This document shows positions 46,154-57,227 of a DNA stretch of 64,000 bases, in pieces. The stretch spans positions 265,998,339-266,062,338 of the forward strand of contig OV884057.1 in NCBI GenBank assembly GCA_930367215.1, written 5' to 3'. Within the stretch, counting starts at the first letter, position 1; each line of letters opens with the position of its first letter. The position numbers and the translations under genes were made by a program. The DNA is from Pollenia angustigena (lineage: Eukaryota; Arthropoda; Insecta; Diptera; Polleniidae). The notes beneath the pieces were generated by a model that saw nothing but the letters and a program-made list of their open reading frames with translations, did not search any database and had not been told where the DNA came from.

Positions 46154-47467
46154 ATGGCACAGAAAGCTGACCCTATATTAGAGAAAATTATGATGGCCAA
46201 AGAAGAAGGCAGAAGGCCGAATCGAAACGAAATATCACCTGAAAGTCCTCTAACAAAAGCATACTGGGCCCTATGGAACAGCCTACAGTTGATAAATGGC
46301 TGCCTGTACCGAGCATGGGAAAGTGCCGATGGAAAATCAGTTCGTAACCTCATTGTAGTGCCATCGTCAAAAGTACATGAAGTTTTAAATGAATTCCATA
46401 ATGGTCCAAGTGGTGGCCATCTTGGCGTAACAAAAACACTAGAAAAATTAAAACAACGTTTCTACTGGGTTGGGTGCCAACAAGCTGTGGCCGATTGGAT
46501 ATTAAATTGCACCCAATGCATTGCCGCCAAAGGACAAACAAGGAGAAGTCGGGGGCCGCTTCAACAGTACAATTCGGGTGCCCCATTTGAGCGAATCGCA
46601 ATGGATATAGCCGGACCTTTTCCTGTGAGTGATGCCGGCAACCGTTATGTGTTAGTTGTTATCGATTACTTTAGTAAATGGCCAGAGGTGTATGCCATCC
46701 CAAATCAAGAAGCCAAAACCATTGTGGACGTATTTTTGAAAAACTGGGTGTGCCGCTACGGAGTTCCAATAGAATTACACTCTGACCAAGGCAGAAATTT
46801 TGAATCTGCTGTGTTCAAAAAAATGTGCGAATTGTACGGAATAAGGAAAACTAGAACAACTCCTTTGCATCCACAATCCGATGGCATGGTTAAAAGATTT
46901 AACCGCACATTAGAGGAACACTTGCGTAAAGTAGTAATCACTCATCAGAAGGACTGGGATGAACACATTCCAAAGTTTCTGTTGGCATATAGATCAGCTG
47001 TTCATAATTCCACCTCTCGTACACCTGCCAAAATTGTATTTGGAACGGAGCTCAGACTACCTGGAGATCTAGAATTTGGTGTTAAGCCTAGACCAACAGA
47101 TGAAAGCAATGAAGGCTCTACCTCACAGGAACAAGATGACCTTAATGAACTTCATGAGTTTGTGCGAAGCCGGATTAAACTGTCCAGTGACAAGATGACA
47201 GCCAGATACGATCGAGCGGCAAATTCGGAAGGCTTCGAAGAAAGCCAGTTGGTTTTACTTTTTAATCCGCAACGGAAGAAAGGACTATCTCCAAAGCTGC
47301 AGACTCATTGGGATGGCCCATATAAAGTAATAAAGAAATTGAATGACGTGGTGTATCGGATCCAGAAATATAAGAGCCCAAGGTCAAAAATGAAAGTGGT
47401 GCATCTAGAACGACTAGCCAATTATAGAAAAGGAGAATCTGAGTCTATTCGGGACGAACAGGCTTAA
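46154..47467 (+). pseudogene. pol: G2 integrase, open but catalytic Glu replaced
   Basis: 437 codons open to TAA at 47465. HHCC finger: HNGPSGGHLGVTKTLEKLKQ with CTQCIAAKG. Core: AMDIAGPFPVSDAGNRYV (first Asp), HSDQGRNFES (second Asp) and HPQSDGMVKRFNRTLEEHL, where this family normally has MVERFNRT; the catalytic Glu is Lys. The C-terminal region has the GPY/F-like motif HWDGPYKVIKKLNDVVYRI. In the family it inserts element cDNA; the Glu loss should abolish strand transfer. It is separated from RNase H by a frame break near 46135. Confidence 0.9.
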
Positions 47468-47478
47468 GTGGAGGGCAG
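47468..47478 (+). other. Polypurine tract of G2
   Basis: GTGGAGGGCAG directly after the integrase stop and before the LTR start TGTTACG. Confidence 0.8.
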
Positions 47479-47824
47479 TGTTACGAAAGTTAAATTATCT
47501 AAGAATTATTTATAGTTATAGTTATAAGTTATCTTGTAAGTTATAGTTTAATGTTACTTAAAATTGTCATGTATAATTTTCAACACAACTGCTATTTTAA
47601 AACAATTCCTATATAAATTTCCCAGTCATTTCTAGAAATGGTTATAGAACATAATAAATAGTTTTTACGGGAAGGTTCAGGAAAAATCTAGAAATAATTA
47701 TGAAATATAAAAAGGGGTGACTCATGTATAATTAGTTTAGTCTGTTTTAAAAAACGGTTATGTTCGTAACTAACAATTGTGAACAAAATAATTAATTTCA
47801 ATAAAGTTTGTAAAGTAGGAAACA
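47479..47824 (+). repeat. 3' LTR of G2
   Basis: Starts TGTTACGAAAG, has TATAAAAAGG near 47706 as a possible TATA box and CAATAAAG near 47800 as a polyadenylation signal, and ends near GTAGGAAACA. Related LTR pieces are at 12256 and 12967. Confidence 0.75.
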
Positions 47825-47829
47825 GGGAA

Positions 47830-48231
47830 AAAATTAAACGTTTGACTCCTTCCTGGAATCTTTGATGCGTCTGAGCGATAGACTTAGAATACCAATAGGG
47901 GAAACTGAGTTGGTGGAGATTATCATAAGGAACCTGAAGGCGGACCTACGTCATGAATTGCTACATTTGGACATAGCCAACTTGTCAATTCTTAGAAAGG
48001 AGGCTCGTAAGCACGAAAAGTTTTTTGGGGACTTAGCAGCTCTTAACCCCCAAATTCTAAGATTTAAACGCCCTCAGATTTCTGAAGTGTCTGATGAAAT
48101 CGCCAACGACTCTACACAGTTCCCGGGTACGAAAGAATCGGACGAAATTAATGAAATTCGACAATCTATTGTCTCATGTTGGAATTGTGATGGCGAAGGC
48201 CACCGATATCATGACTGTGTTGCACCTAGGC
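47830..48231 (+). pseudogene. gag: G1 gag, central part and first zinc knuckle
   Basis: Resumes from about 47830 in the frame with TFDSFLESLMRLSDRL, IPIGETELVEIIIRNLKADL and RHELLHLDIANLSILRKEAR, the classic gypsy gag core, then a zinc-knuckle region CWNCDGEGHRYHDC. A stop lies at 47835-47837. The hAT insertion at 48232 cuts the gene after the first knuckle; the second is at 49392. Belongs with 42859-43517 and not with G2, because it continues into the G1 protease at 55848 and not into G2 pol. Confidence 0.85.
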
Positions 48232-49391
48232 TAGGCCTGCCATACGTCCTGGTTTTCCAGGATTGTCCTGGTTTTAGACTACTTGTCCTGGTGTCCTGGT
48301 CCACTATTAAATTGTCCTGGTTTTTTGTACAGGTCAAGACAAACAAATTTGTTTTTGCTGGTTTAAATTGTTAACAAAGGTTAAGATTTCTGTTATAACA
48401 CTGCTAACATATTTTAATTAAATTCAACTGTTATCTGGTGTCAAGCTGGTAAAAGCTTTCAATAATATTAGATGATAATCAATCCTCTTTCAAATTTTGT
48501 TTCAACTAGTGGCTGTAAAAAGTTATACCGTGTAAACAACTTTTATAAGTAATCGAAAACCGATAACAAATTGCTTTCTCTAAGGCAGCCCATACACGTT
48601 TCAATTCAATTGTCAACTGAGTCGGTCGTTGTCCAAATCAAAGCGTGTATGGCTTAGTCAATTGATTAGATTGACAGTTGTCCAGTTGGTTGAAGAAAAA
48701 TCAAAAGAGTTTTCAAGTTGAGTACTTAGTCTGCTCAATGGACAAAGGAAAGAAACTCGTTAAAGACTGAAACACTGGAGAGTATTATTCAATGTAAGTT
48801 TGATTTTAATATGATATGCTGCCTGTTTTATAACTGTATCAAAGACCGAAATGCAGTTCTAGAAAAAGTGCAATCTTCTGAAAATTATTTTAGTTTAGAA
48901 CATTTTAAGCTCAACTTCTTATTATTTTTCATCGTTTTTATGTACATGAAGTACACGCTAATTTTTTTTTCTATATATTATTGGATTTAAAAATAAAAAC
49001 TGGATGGTTTTTACAATATCGCACCCTAAATACTAAACTGTAACAACTCAAAATTCTTAAATTTTCAGGAGAGCCAAAAAAAAAACAGTTTACGTAAAAA
49101 TGGTGATAATATTTAAAAAAAAAAATTAGTTCCCTTATTAAAAAAGTTCAATTTGAAGAAAGTTTTGCCATGCCTTTTCCAATTTTGTAAGTAGCTAGAG
49201 ATGTGAAATGAGAATTAATTTATGAAAAAGTAATTTTTGAAAAATTTTGAGTTGTGACCCTTAAGTATTTAGAATGCGATATACTACATACATATGTATT
49301 AAAAAAACTTTTCTGTTGGTATAATTTTTTATCAATTTTTTCCATGTGTCCTGGTTGATAGGTTCAAACATCTGGCAGCCCTAACCTAGGC
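48224..49391. mobile_element. hAT-type element between the G1 gag zinc knuckles
   Basis: The element proper is 48232-49383, starting TAGGCCTGCCA and ending TGGCAGCCCTA, with a perfect 8-bp ACCTAGGC on both sides (48224-48231, 49384-49391). The left subterminal region repeats GTCCTGGTTTT/GTCCTGGTG five times. Inside, CCCATACACG (48590) and CGTGTATGG (48643) form another short inverted pair. No transposase. Confidence 0.88.
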
Positions 49392-49599
49392 GCGTATTTT
49401 GCTACGGCTGTGGAGCCCCTGACACCTATAGACCAAAATGTCCTAATTGTTTTAAAAAGTCGGAAAACTGTCCCTTGGATGTCCGTCAGAAGACAGTCGG
49501 GCATCCACAAAAAACCATGAGAAATTAAATGACATTACTCATAATAAACCTAAATCAGACTTAACAAAATATACAAATAACGATGGTTCTCGGAATTCG
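49392..49599 (+). pseudogene. gag: G1 gag, second zinc knuckle and tail
   Basis: RVFCYGCGAPDTYRPKCPNC is the second Cys-rich knuckle, in line with the first once the hAT element is set aside. The tail (ENCPLDVRQK...) soon reaches stops. Cut at about 49600 by the next insert. Confidence 0.75.
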
Positions 49600-49790
49600 T
49601 TTTTTATTGAAAGTGCTTTATTTGCATTTTTGTTGCTCACGCAACCCAGCGGCGAACTTTGCATACCACATCACATCTCTTCAATTAAGTGTGTATCACT
49701 TCGTGTTCAATGACTTCTAACTTACAAAGTGTATGACGGAAGTGTATGGAATTTACAAAAATTAATTTCGTTCATCTTTTCCTTCTACTT

Positions 49791-49942
49791 GCCCACGAAG
49801 TAATCGAGATTGTGTATAGACTGTCTACTGCCTGCTTACAATGTGTGCGAAGTTGTGTGCAAGACGCCTACTCTTGCCCACGAAGTAAGCGAGATTGTGT
49901 ATAGACTGTCTACTGCCTGCTTACAATGTGTGTGAAGCAGTA
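49791..49942 (+). repeat. 85-bp tandem duplication
   Basis: GCCCACGAAGTAA.CGAGATT and TGTATAGACTGTCTACTGCC recur at an 85-bp spacing (49791, 49876). Confidence 0.88.
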
Positions 49943-50221
49943 CTGAGTTTATATTTATTGCATGAACACTTCTCTATCCCGCTTACTTTGTGTGCAAGTG
50001 GTAGGCGTTCACTCCACAAACGTGGCAATGCATTTGAAAAAGTGTACTATGTTGTAATTCAGATGGTGTGCATTACTATCTTCCTCGTGTCTATCACATC
50101 ATCGCTTCTGTAATCGACAAATTCGCCCCTGGGAATATAACACAACTGAGTAAATTCAAAAGAGCACATTCTCTATACTTTTGTTTAGATTAACAACAAC
50201 AACAATAAACAACGATGAGAC

Positions 50222-51599
50222 CAGTGTTACCACCAGCAAGATTCAAAATTACACCTGAGATGAAGCAAAATTACCCGATTTAAATGAAATTATACCTGAT
50301 ATAAAATTTAAGTTTTATTTAATAAAAATACATTTACGAAGAAGCAAAACACAACAAACTCATTAAAACAAGATTAATATTAGTCAAACTGTTAATTTTA
50401 TTTAAATTAATAAAACATAATATAAAACTGCTAAAATAATGAGTTTAACTTCCACATTTGGTTGATATATCTTGGGAAGGTTTAAAATGTTCCTTATCAT
50501 TGCTTTATAATAGATGCTTTTTAGCCCCATAGAGCTTTCGAAAGGTAAGCTGTCAAACGAACTGTCATACTGTTTTCACTTTTTGATCAGGCACATCATC
50601 ATGAATAGATTCATGCTTGAACAACGCCAACAAATTATCCAAATATACTTTGAAAATTAGCCATCGATTTTCGGAACTTAAAGTTGACTTCATGATTTAA
50701 ATGACGCAACTTTTTTTCACAAATGAAGACGATGTGGTGATTAAGAGAAAATAATCTGTCAATTAGACTTCAAGGCCGTGCGATGTGACACTTATTGATT
50801 GATTTCCATGAAGTCAGTGGTTAATGCTGATAAACCAGCAACCATCGGTGTTTTGGAGGTCAGCATTGTTCATTTTATTCGAAAAAGTTGGACGTCTGCA
50901 ATGCGTTTCGTCAAGGACAGGCGCGGTGTCTTTTTGTTTTAAATCAGTTTCAAATGGTAATGCCGTGTATCAATCTGCGATTAAAATTAATTTGTTTTTG
51001 TGTTGTCTACCATTTTAAGTTTCATGGTCTTAAAAAATATCCTTTATACCTTATTTAGTAAACAAAATAACTGCAGAGTTTTATACAACTGTCCCTTTCG
51101 TAATTCAGTTTAACAACTGCAAAGGGCGTTAAATATTCTTTAAACTAAAACATTAAAAAGTAGCTAGATAGAAACAAAATTAATTACATGTTGCAATATT
51201 GGAAACATATCTTCCCCCAGACAAGTTTTTAGTTTGAATAACTTTTTTCAATAAACTTCAGGTTCTAAATCCCTATGATAGGCATCTTTATCCAAATCTA
51301 AGGGTCCATCTTGCGACATTCATTAGCAAACATTTGAAAATATATGTGTGTTTAATGATTGAAGTCGTTTCTTAAAAAGAAAGCGAGACTTTGGTTCAGA
51401 AGGCTGTGCATTTCTTAGCAACAATATTTAAAAAGAAATAAATGCCATCACTGAAATCGAATCTTGATTTTATTAGGGGATCTGAAGTAAAAATTTCAAA
51501 TTACACCTGAATTACACCTAATAGAAATTACACACGCTCTACCCACGACTGTAAAAATTATACCAAATTCGGGTAATTACCCACAAAGTGGCAACACTG
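50222..51599. mobile_element. hAT-type element, perfect GATGAGAC target duplication
   Basis: Ends CAGTGTTACCAC and GTGGCAACACTG are inverted; GATGAGAC lies at 50214-50221 and 51600-51607. AATTACACCTGA-like motifs are repeated near both ends (50250, 50280, 51500). 1.38 kb, no transposase. Confidence 0.9.
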
Positions 51600-52016
51600 G
51601 ATGAGACGCTTTTTCAAAATTAACAACAATAAAAACAACAAAAATACATTGTACCTACTACTACTACTGTACTTTTTGTTTCTATGGAAATTGTGTGTAC
51701 CTACATAAGTATGTGTGTTTAGTTTCATTTCAATTTTTTTTTCTTGTACCACATACCTAGTTAATGCTGAATAAATACATGAGTAATGATTGTTTGATTT
51801 CTGGCTTTTTCGTTTGTATTTTTTGTTTCTTTACCAAACAATCATTTGCGCTCAGAACACTTAGAATCTTTATAAAAAAAAACGAAGGTAACGATTGTAT
51901 AAATAACAAAGCACGATGTGCGTTATTTGAATGACTGCAAACCAGCAGCGAATATTTGCGGTTGCGCGAGTTTGACTGTATGACCGTAAGCGTGTGTATT
52001 TGTTGTCGTTAATTAA

Positions 52017-52171
52017 ATGCGATTTTTTTTCAATTGCAAAAAGCTATTCTCTGGTTCACACCCACTAAAGTTTTTACCCTATCATGAGAAATTAGAGCGA
52101 TACTTAAAAATTCGACACCAAATATTTTCGGATAACTCCATTTCAAGAAAACGGTTAAGGTCCAAACGGCG
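52017..52171 (+). pseudogene. gag: G1 gag-protease linker, left of Transib
   Basis: The open frame from 52017 encodes a basic stretch (LERYLKIRHQIFSDNS, RKRLRSKRR) that lines up with RRMQVFWNRRKLLKK at 55848 across the Transib. Similar basic segments precede the protease in related insect gypsy elements. Confidence 0.6.
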
Positions 52172-52419
52172 CACAGTGGCTGAAAATCGTTTTTCATCGG
52201 CCAAAAATCTGTAACTTTTGAACCGATAGAGATAATTTTGAATTTTTTTTTTGCAGGAGAGAAGACTTCTTGAATTTTTTTACAGTTTTAATTTTGTTAA
52301 AATCCGATCAGTAGTTGTTGAGAAATTTAAGGTCAAAGTTGAACTTTTGATGTTTTTTTAGCATTTAGTATGAAAATGCTAATGATTGAGATTGAGAATT
52401 ATGGTATTTTTTATTCAAA

Positions 52420-52710
52420 AAGTGGGATGTTTTTCAGCCCACTGTTTTAAGAACTTTTTAATCTACATAACTGCCAAATTTCATTAATATATCTTTGTTC
52501 ATGTCGGATTTATAGAATGCCAAACCTTAAAATTATTATTTTTTACTCATATTGAAAGCCCTTTTATTCATTTACACTATATAAATAATAATTTTATTGT
52601 TTGACATTCTATAAATCTAACATGAATAAAGGTATCATAATGAATTTTGGCAGTTATGTAGATTAAAAAGTTCTTAAAACAGTGGACTGAAAAACAACCC
52701 CATTTTTGAT
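52420..52710. repeat. Long hairpin inside the Transib
   Basis: CCCACTGTTTTAAGAACTTT and AATCTACATAACTGCCAAAT on the left pair with their complements near 52640-52690. Confidence 0.85.
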
Positions 52711-53297
52711 TAAGAAATACCCAAATTCCCAATCCCGGAAAATGGCTTAAATTTTTTTTTTTTGTTCAAAAAAGGCAATACAATTTACCCCTCAATATTG
52801 ATCAGAATTTTCTAGAAAATAATGGACATATTAGAAATCATTACTGTTCTAATTGTATAAAAATCGGTGTGTGGAATTATTAGAATTTTTTACTCAAATT
52901 AATTTTTTTTTTTTTTGTTTGAAAAATTTGATTTTGAATAGGGCATATGGAAGTATAAATGTCAAACTGGCTAAAAATTGCTTCTACAAGCATACTCATA
53001 ATGTTTTCTTTCGAAAAATATAAACATTTTTATATATTTCTGGAGAAAATATTTTTTTATCAGCGTAAGAACAAATGAGTATTCGTATTACCTTTATATG
53101 CATATACATTCGCCTCGTATATACCACTATACCTTAAAAAAAAAATGCAGAGGCATGTAATAATACCTGTGATCATTTTGTGAATAGGTTTCTACATTAT
53201 CAACTCTACAACAGGTTCAACTGGAACCAGTTCCACTAGAATACTTTTAAATTAAAAAAATAAATAGGTGTAAATTTTTAAATGTTTATTTTCGTTT

Positions 53298-54294
53298 TTA
53301 CTTAAATAACAATAACGACAAAAAACATATTTTTTGCTTAAATAATAATAAAAATCTACTATTCATTCGAATTGCCTCCAAATATTCCATACTTGGTTTT
53401 GTATTACCTCTGTCCTGTAGCAGCCCTTTTGCTTCTTCATCTAAGTCCCGATGTTCTACATTCCATTGACTTCGAATGCTAGAGATGAGCGGATCTGTCG
53501 TTGCCAACAGTATATTAAACAGATCTTCATTTGTAAAATCTCGTGACATTTTTCTGGTATTGTGCTCCCTATAAAATCTGTAATCTTTATTCGTTTTTTC
53601 CTGGGCTTCCTCTGACAGATCTCCTAGTGGTACTAAATGATCCCTAATGACATCCTCTCCATGATAAAGGATTTTATGAATTGTTGCAGACATATTTCTC
53701 CATGAATAATTGGCAGTATATATTCGTGCTGTTTCTTTGGCATAATCCCCAAATTTTCTATAGTCAATTTGTTCATTGCATGCAAGTACATCAATGATTG
53801 TTTTAAATCTTATATAAGACTTATATAAACACCTATTATTTCAGATGCTTTTTTAGGATCAGAAAAGAGCCTTCTTGCTGTATTCCCATCATTCGTTTTG
53901 CCTGATCCTTGTTTTGGTTGGTCTATAATCAACCCACATTTGCAAAATTCATCCTGAACATGCTTCTTTTTTATGCTTCTTAAATCCTTGTTGGTGTCAT
54001 TGTTTGTTATTGATCCTGTAGGTACAAAACCCAAATCGTAACTGATTTTAAGTATGTGCTCCATAATTCGTATTCTTGTATGTAGCGGCGATATTCCAAA
54101 TTCATATGCATTAGTATTATCTAATGATTTTTCCGGGACTTGGTTTAATTTGTTTAATTTTGCAGTTCCGATCATATTTCAGTGCTGCAGGAACATAAAT
54201 TGAGTTTTCCTTCAATGTAACTTAAAACATCTTCCTCCTTTTTATTTTTAGAATACTCTTCGGATAATTCTTTATAGCTGAAGCTCTCCATTTT
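53298..54294 (-). pseudogene. Transib transposase (RAG1-core-like), internally deleted
   Basis: Minus strand from ATG at 54294: MESFSYKELSEEYSKNKK, then a stop/junction near 54178 where the catalytic N-terminal half is missing. Next come YEFGISPLHTRIRIMEHIL and GSGKTNDGNTARRLFSDP, a frameshift near 53815, then SATIHKILYHGEDVI and LSEEAQEKTNKDYRFYREH. These match in order the RAG1 blocks around ALHCDIG, NGNFARKL, NYFHKTLAH and SEGNESGNKLFRRFRK; the Glu in the last block is the third catalytic residue in RAG1. In the family the protein cuts at CACAGTG-type ends and rejoins them elsewhere. About 300 codons remain of a usual 600-700. Confidence 0.82.
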
Positions 54295-54524
54295 TAAAGA
54301 TATTTACAAATTAGATTGTTATTGCTTAGATGTATTTTAACAACTAAGATTTTATCCGAATACCACTGGCTTTTATACATAGCTTGCGTTATACTGTGTT
54401 TCTAGGTAGCATAATAAGCTAAAATAAAAAACTAAAATGGGCTAAAGTAGGATACGCTTAAAATCACACAGGTTTTGGTAATTATATAATATAAAATACC
54501 TAGCACCACTTGGCTTGGTACATT

Positions 54525-55640
54525 TATATTCCAGTCATATGAATAGGTAAAATAAAAAGAGCAAAAGAAATGTTGCGAATAATTTTACACAAACTAAAAA
54601 AGTGTTCTATAGGCTGGTCCAAACAGGTACAAAAGTGCATTTGGGTTTAAAGTGGATACTCTTACCTTTCTACAGCTAGTAAAATCTCTTTAAATCCCTT
54701 TTGACCCTCATAAATTATATTCTTCTGAACTTCAATTTGACTAAAATATAGAACCTGAAAAAATATTTAATAACACAGCAGGTATAATCGGTACAGTAAT
54801 ACAACATAAAATTGTTTAAAGACTGCTTTACTACCAATATAAAAAGTGTTGAACCCACTATTGATAACAGTTTGACATAGAACATAATCCACCCGATTTA
54901 AAAACTAGAAAAAACGTTATAAAATCAAGCCAAAAAATCCGTTTTATCCGAATATCTCCAAAGGCAAAGGAGATAACCTAAACATTTAAGCATATTTTTT
55001 GTAATTCAGCTTAAGCTTATTTTTTTTTTTTTTGCAATCCATAAATATATTTTTGGTGAATTTTTTTAAAGTTTGAATTTCCGAGGTTACCAATTTTAGA
55101 GGTCCACAAGTCACACTCCCGACCCTCCATGGACCCGTGTTCTTTCAATTCAACTGTTTAAATTTACAGTTTAAAATTTCATTCAAATATGTTCAGCCGT
55201 TTATAAGAAGCAAAATAATTTTTCAAAACAAAACGTTCGTAAACCATTGTGTTATATTTCAGTCATATGAGCAGCTTAAATAAAAAGAGCAAACAAAAAT
55301 GTTGCGAGTAATTTCATTAAAATAAAAAAAGTGTTCAACAAACAGTTCCCAACAGTTGCACAAGTATATATGGGGTTAAAGAGGACACTTTCAGCTTTCT
55401 GATGGTACTAAAATCTCTTTAACCCATTTTGACCCTAACAAGTTCTACTCCTCTAAAATTCGGATTTAACTAAAATATAGAACCTGGGGAAACATTTAAT
55501 AACACATCAGGTATAAATGATAGAGTAATGTAATGAACCACTTCTTAAAGACTACTATCCCACTAATATAACAACAAAAATTTCGACCAATTATTGATAA
55601 CGGTTTGCGAGAAATCATAATTTATTTCTGATCAAATTTA
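54525..55640. repeat. Direct subterminal repeats of the Transib
   Basis: About 390 bp at 54525-54920 recurs with differences at 55245-55640: CAGTCATATGA, AAAAAGAGCAAA, AAAGTGTTC, CTAAAATCTCTTTAA and TTTTGACCCT match in order. Confidence 0.85.
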
Positions 55641-55847
55641 CAAAAATTAATTTTTTTCTTAAACAACATAAAATATTTGTTTTCAGCAGCATGCCACAGC
55701 CACAATTATCAATATTTTAATCTAGTTTTTTGGATACCTTAGTTCTAATATGTTTGCTATCGAATGGCATTAAAATTTTTGAAATCGGCGATGACAAAAA
55801 ATTTGACTTTTGGCCGATGAAATTCAATTTTCAGCCACAGTGCGGCG

Positions 55848-56385
55848 CATGCAAGTGTTTTGGAACCGCAGGAAACTACTTAAAAAGGTTGTAATATCTA
55901 GTATTGTCAAAAATGGCTTAGATTCCAGACCATATATTAATATCGTGACCATGGATAGAACCCTGTTAGCTCTTTTAGATAGCGGAGCCAATAGATCTTG
56001 CATAGGCTCAAACTTGGCAAAAGAAATTTTATCGAATTCAACCTATGAAATAAGTAAATTTAGAGGGAATGTGAGGACTGCCGATGGGGAAAGTCAACAG
56101 GTCGTGGGGTCGATCTCACTTAACATAGCTTACAACGGTCTCAATAGAAATGTAGATTTTTTTATAGTCCCCAGCTTGAAACAGGATGTAATTTGTGAGA
56201 TAGATTTCTGGAAGAGTTTTGGGATAGAGATTTCGTTACCTTTTGTTAGTGGGGTTATAGCAGATGACGTAAGTAACGTGCTTGAGTTAAATCCCACGGA
56301 CGCACGAAAGCTTAATAATGCTATCGCTCTTTTCCTTCAATTGAGAAGGAGGGCTTGGGCAAAACCTCTCTTATTGAACATGTAA
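55848..56385 (+). pseudogene. pol: G1 protease
   Basis: Aspartic protease of the G1 polyprotein: LLALLDSGANRSCIGSNLAK carries the catalytic DSGA, and VPSLKQDVICEIDFWKSFGI is the second conserved strand. It processes Gag-Pol in related elements. The open frame seems to start at 55810, but the first dozen residues are Transib DNA read through. It ends at 56385 by a frameshift into the RT frame near 56355-56370. Confidence 0.88.
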
Positions 56386-57227
56386 TTGACACTGGATCTG
56401 CCCGTCCTATTAAGCAGCGCTATTATCCTATCTCCCCTGCTAGGGAAAAGATGTTGTGTAATGAGATCGATAGGATGCTACAACTAGGAGTTATAGAGGT
56501 TGCGGAAGACATAGCTTGGTCATCACCGGGAGTGTTACTAGTAAAACCTGGTAAAGTAAGATTTTGTCTGGATTCACGTAAGTTAAATGAGGTAACTACC
56601 AAAGATGCCTACCCAATCCCAAATATTGAGGGGATAATATCACGTTTACCTCCAGTGAATGTCATATCTAAAATAGATCTAAAAGATGCCTTTTGGCAGA
56701 TTGAACTGTCCAGGGATTCCCGTCCAAAAACTGCTTTCACTGTCCCCAACCGACCATTATACCAGTTTGTGCGCATGCCTTTTGGGCTTTGTAATGCTCC
56801 CCAAACAATGTGTCGGTTGATGGACAAAGTGATACCGTATGATCTAAAAGATCACGTTTTTGTATATTTAGATGATCTACTGGTGGTATCACATTCGCTG
56901 GATGAACATATTGTTCATCTTCTGCAAGTTGCTTCCCAACTTAGAAAGGCTGGGCTCACCATCAATATTGAGAAAAGTAAATTTGGATTGAAAAGTGTAA
57001 AATATTTAGGGTATGTAGTGGGAAATGGCAACCTAATGGTGGATCCGGATAAGGTTAACGCAATCACTGACTACCCAATTCCCAAAACCGTTAAACAGTT
57101 ACGGCAGTTTTTGGGACTGGCGGGTTGGTACCGTCGCTTTGTTGCAAATTATGCTTCAGTTACTTATCCTCTAACTGAACTTTTGTCAAAAAAGAAACAA
57201 TTTTCGTGGAATCCAGATGCACACTAG
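56355..57227 (+). pseudogene. pol: G1 reverse transcriptase, catalytic core intact
   Basis: Contains the gypsy RT blocks in order: RPIKQRYYPISPAREKM, AWSSPGVLLVKPGKVRFCLD, SKIDLKDAFWQIELS (first catalytic Asp), RMPFGLCNAPQTMCRLMDKV, FVYLDDLLVVS (YLDD), LRKAGLTINIEKSKFGL and FLGLAGWYRRFVANY. The core is uninterrupted, unlike in G2 and E. A frameshift near 57215 separates it from RNase H. Confidence 0.92.

Larger units (their letters stand above)
43518..47824 (+). mobile_element. Gypsy-type retrotransposon G2 (5'-deleted) inside G1 gag
   Basis: Gag, protease-RT, RNase H, integrase, polypurine tract and 3' LTR in order, inside the gag of G1. No left LTR, primer site or gag N-terminus is present, so a deletion fused G1 gag to G2 gag near 43518. 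G1 gag sequence resumes just after the G2 LTR. Confidence 0.85.
49600..52016. other. Unclassified insert in G1 gag, with hAT nested
   Basis: 2.4 kb separating the G1 gag knuckles from the gag tail. Exact ends are unclear; both junctions fall in T runs. It has an 85-bp tandem pair and a hAT element. No gene recognised. Confidence 0.5.
52172..55842 (-). mobile_element. Transib element with RSS-like ends and CGGCG target
   Basis: Left end CACAGTGGCTGAAAAT, right end (complement) CACTGTGGCTGAAAAT. Over 38 bp the ends agree at 33 positions. CGGCG flanks both sides (52167-52171, 55843-55847), fitting the 5-bp GC-rich targets known for Transib. The minus-strand transposase remnant resembles the RAG1 core. 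An inverted pair of about 110-130 bp lies at 52420-52545 and 52600-52710, and direct repeats at 54525 and 55245. Internally deleted. Confidence 0.88.

Noticed and set aside
53298..53693. A separate host gene on the minus strand
   Set aside because: Its motifs continue those of 53810-54175 after one frameshift and both lie inside the Transib.
52172..55842. CACTA/EnSpm or Chapaev assignment from the CACTG/CACAG ends
   Set aside because: The 5-bp CGGCG target and RAG1-like blocks favour Transib over CACTA (2-3 bp) or Chapaev (4 bp).
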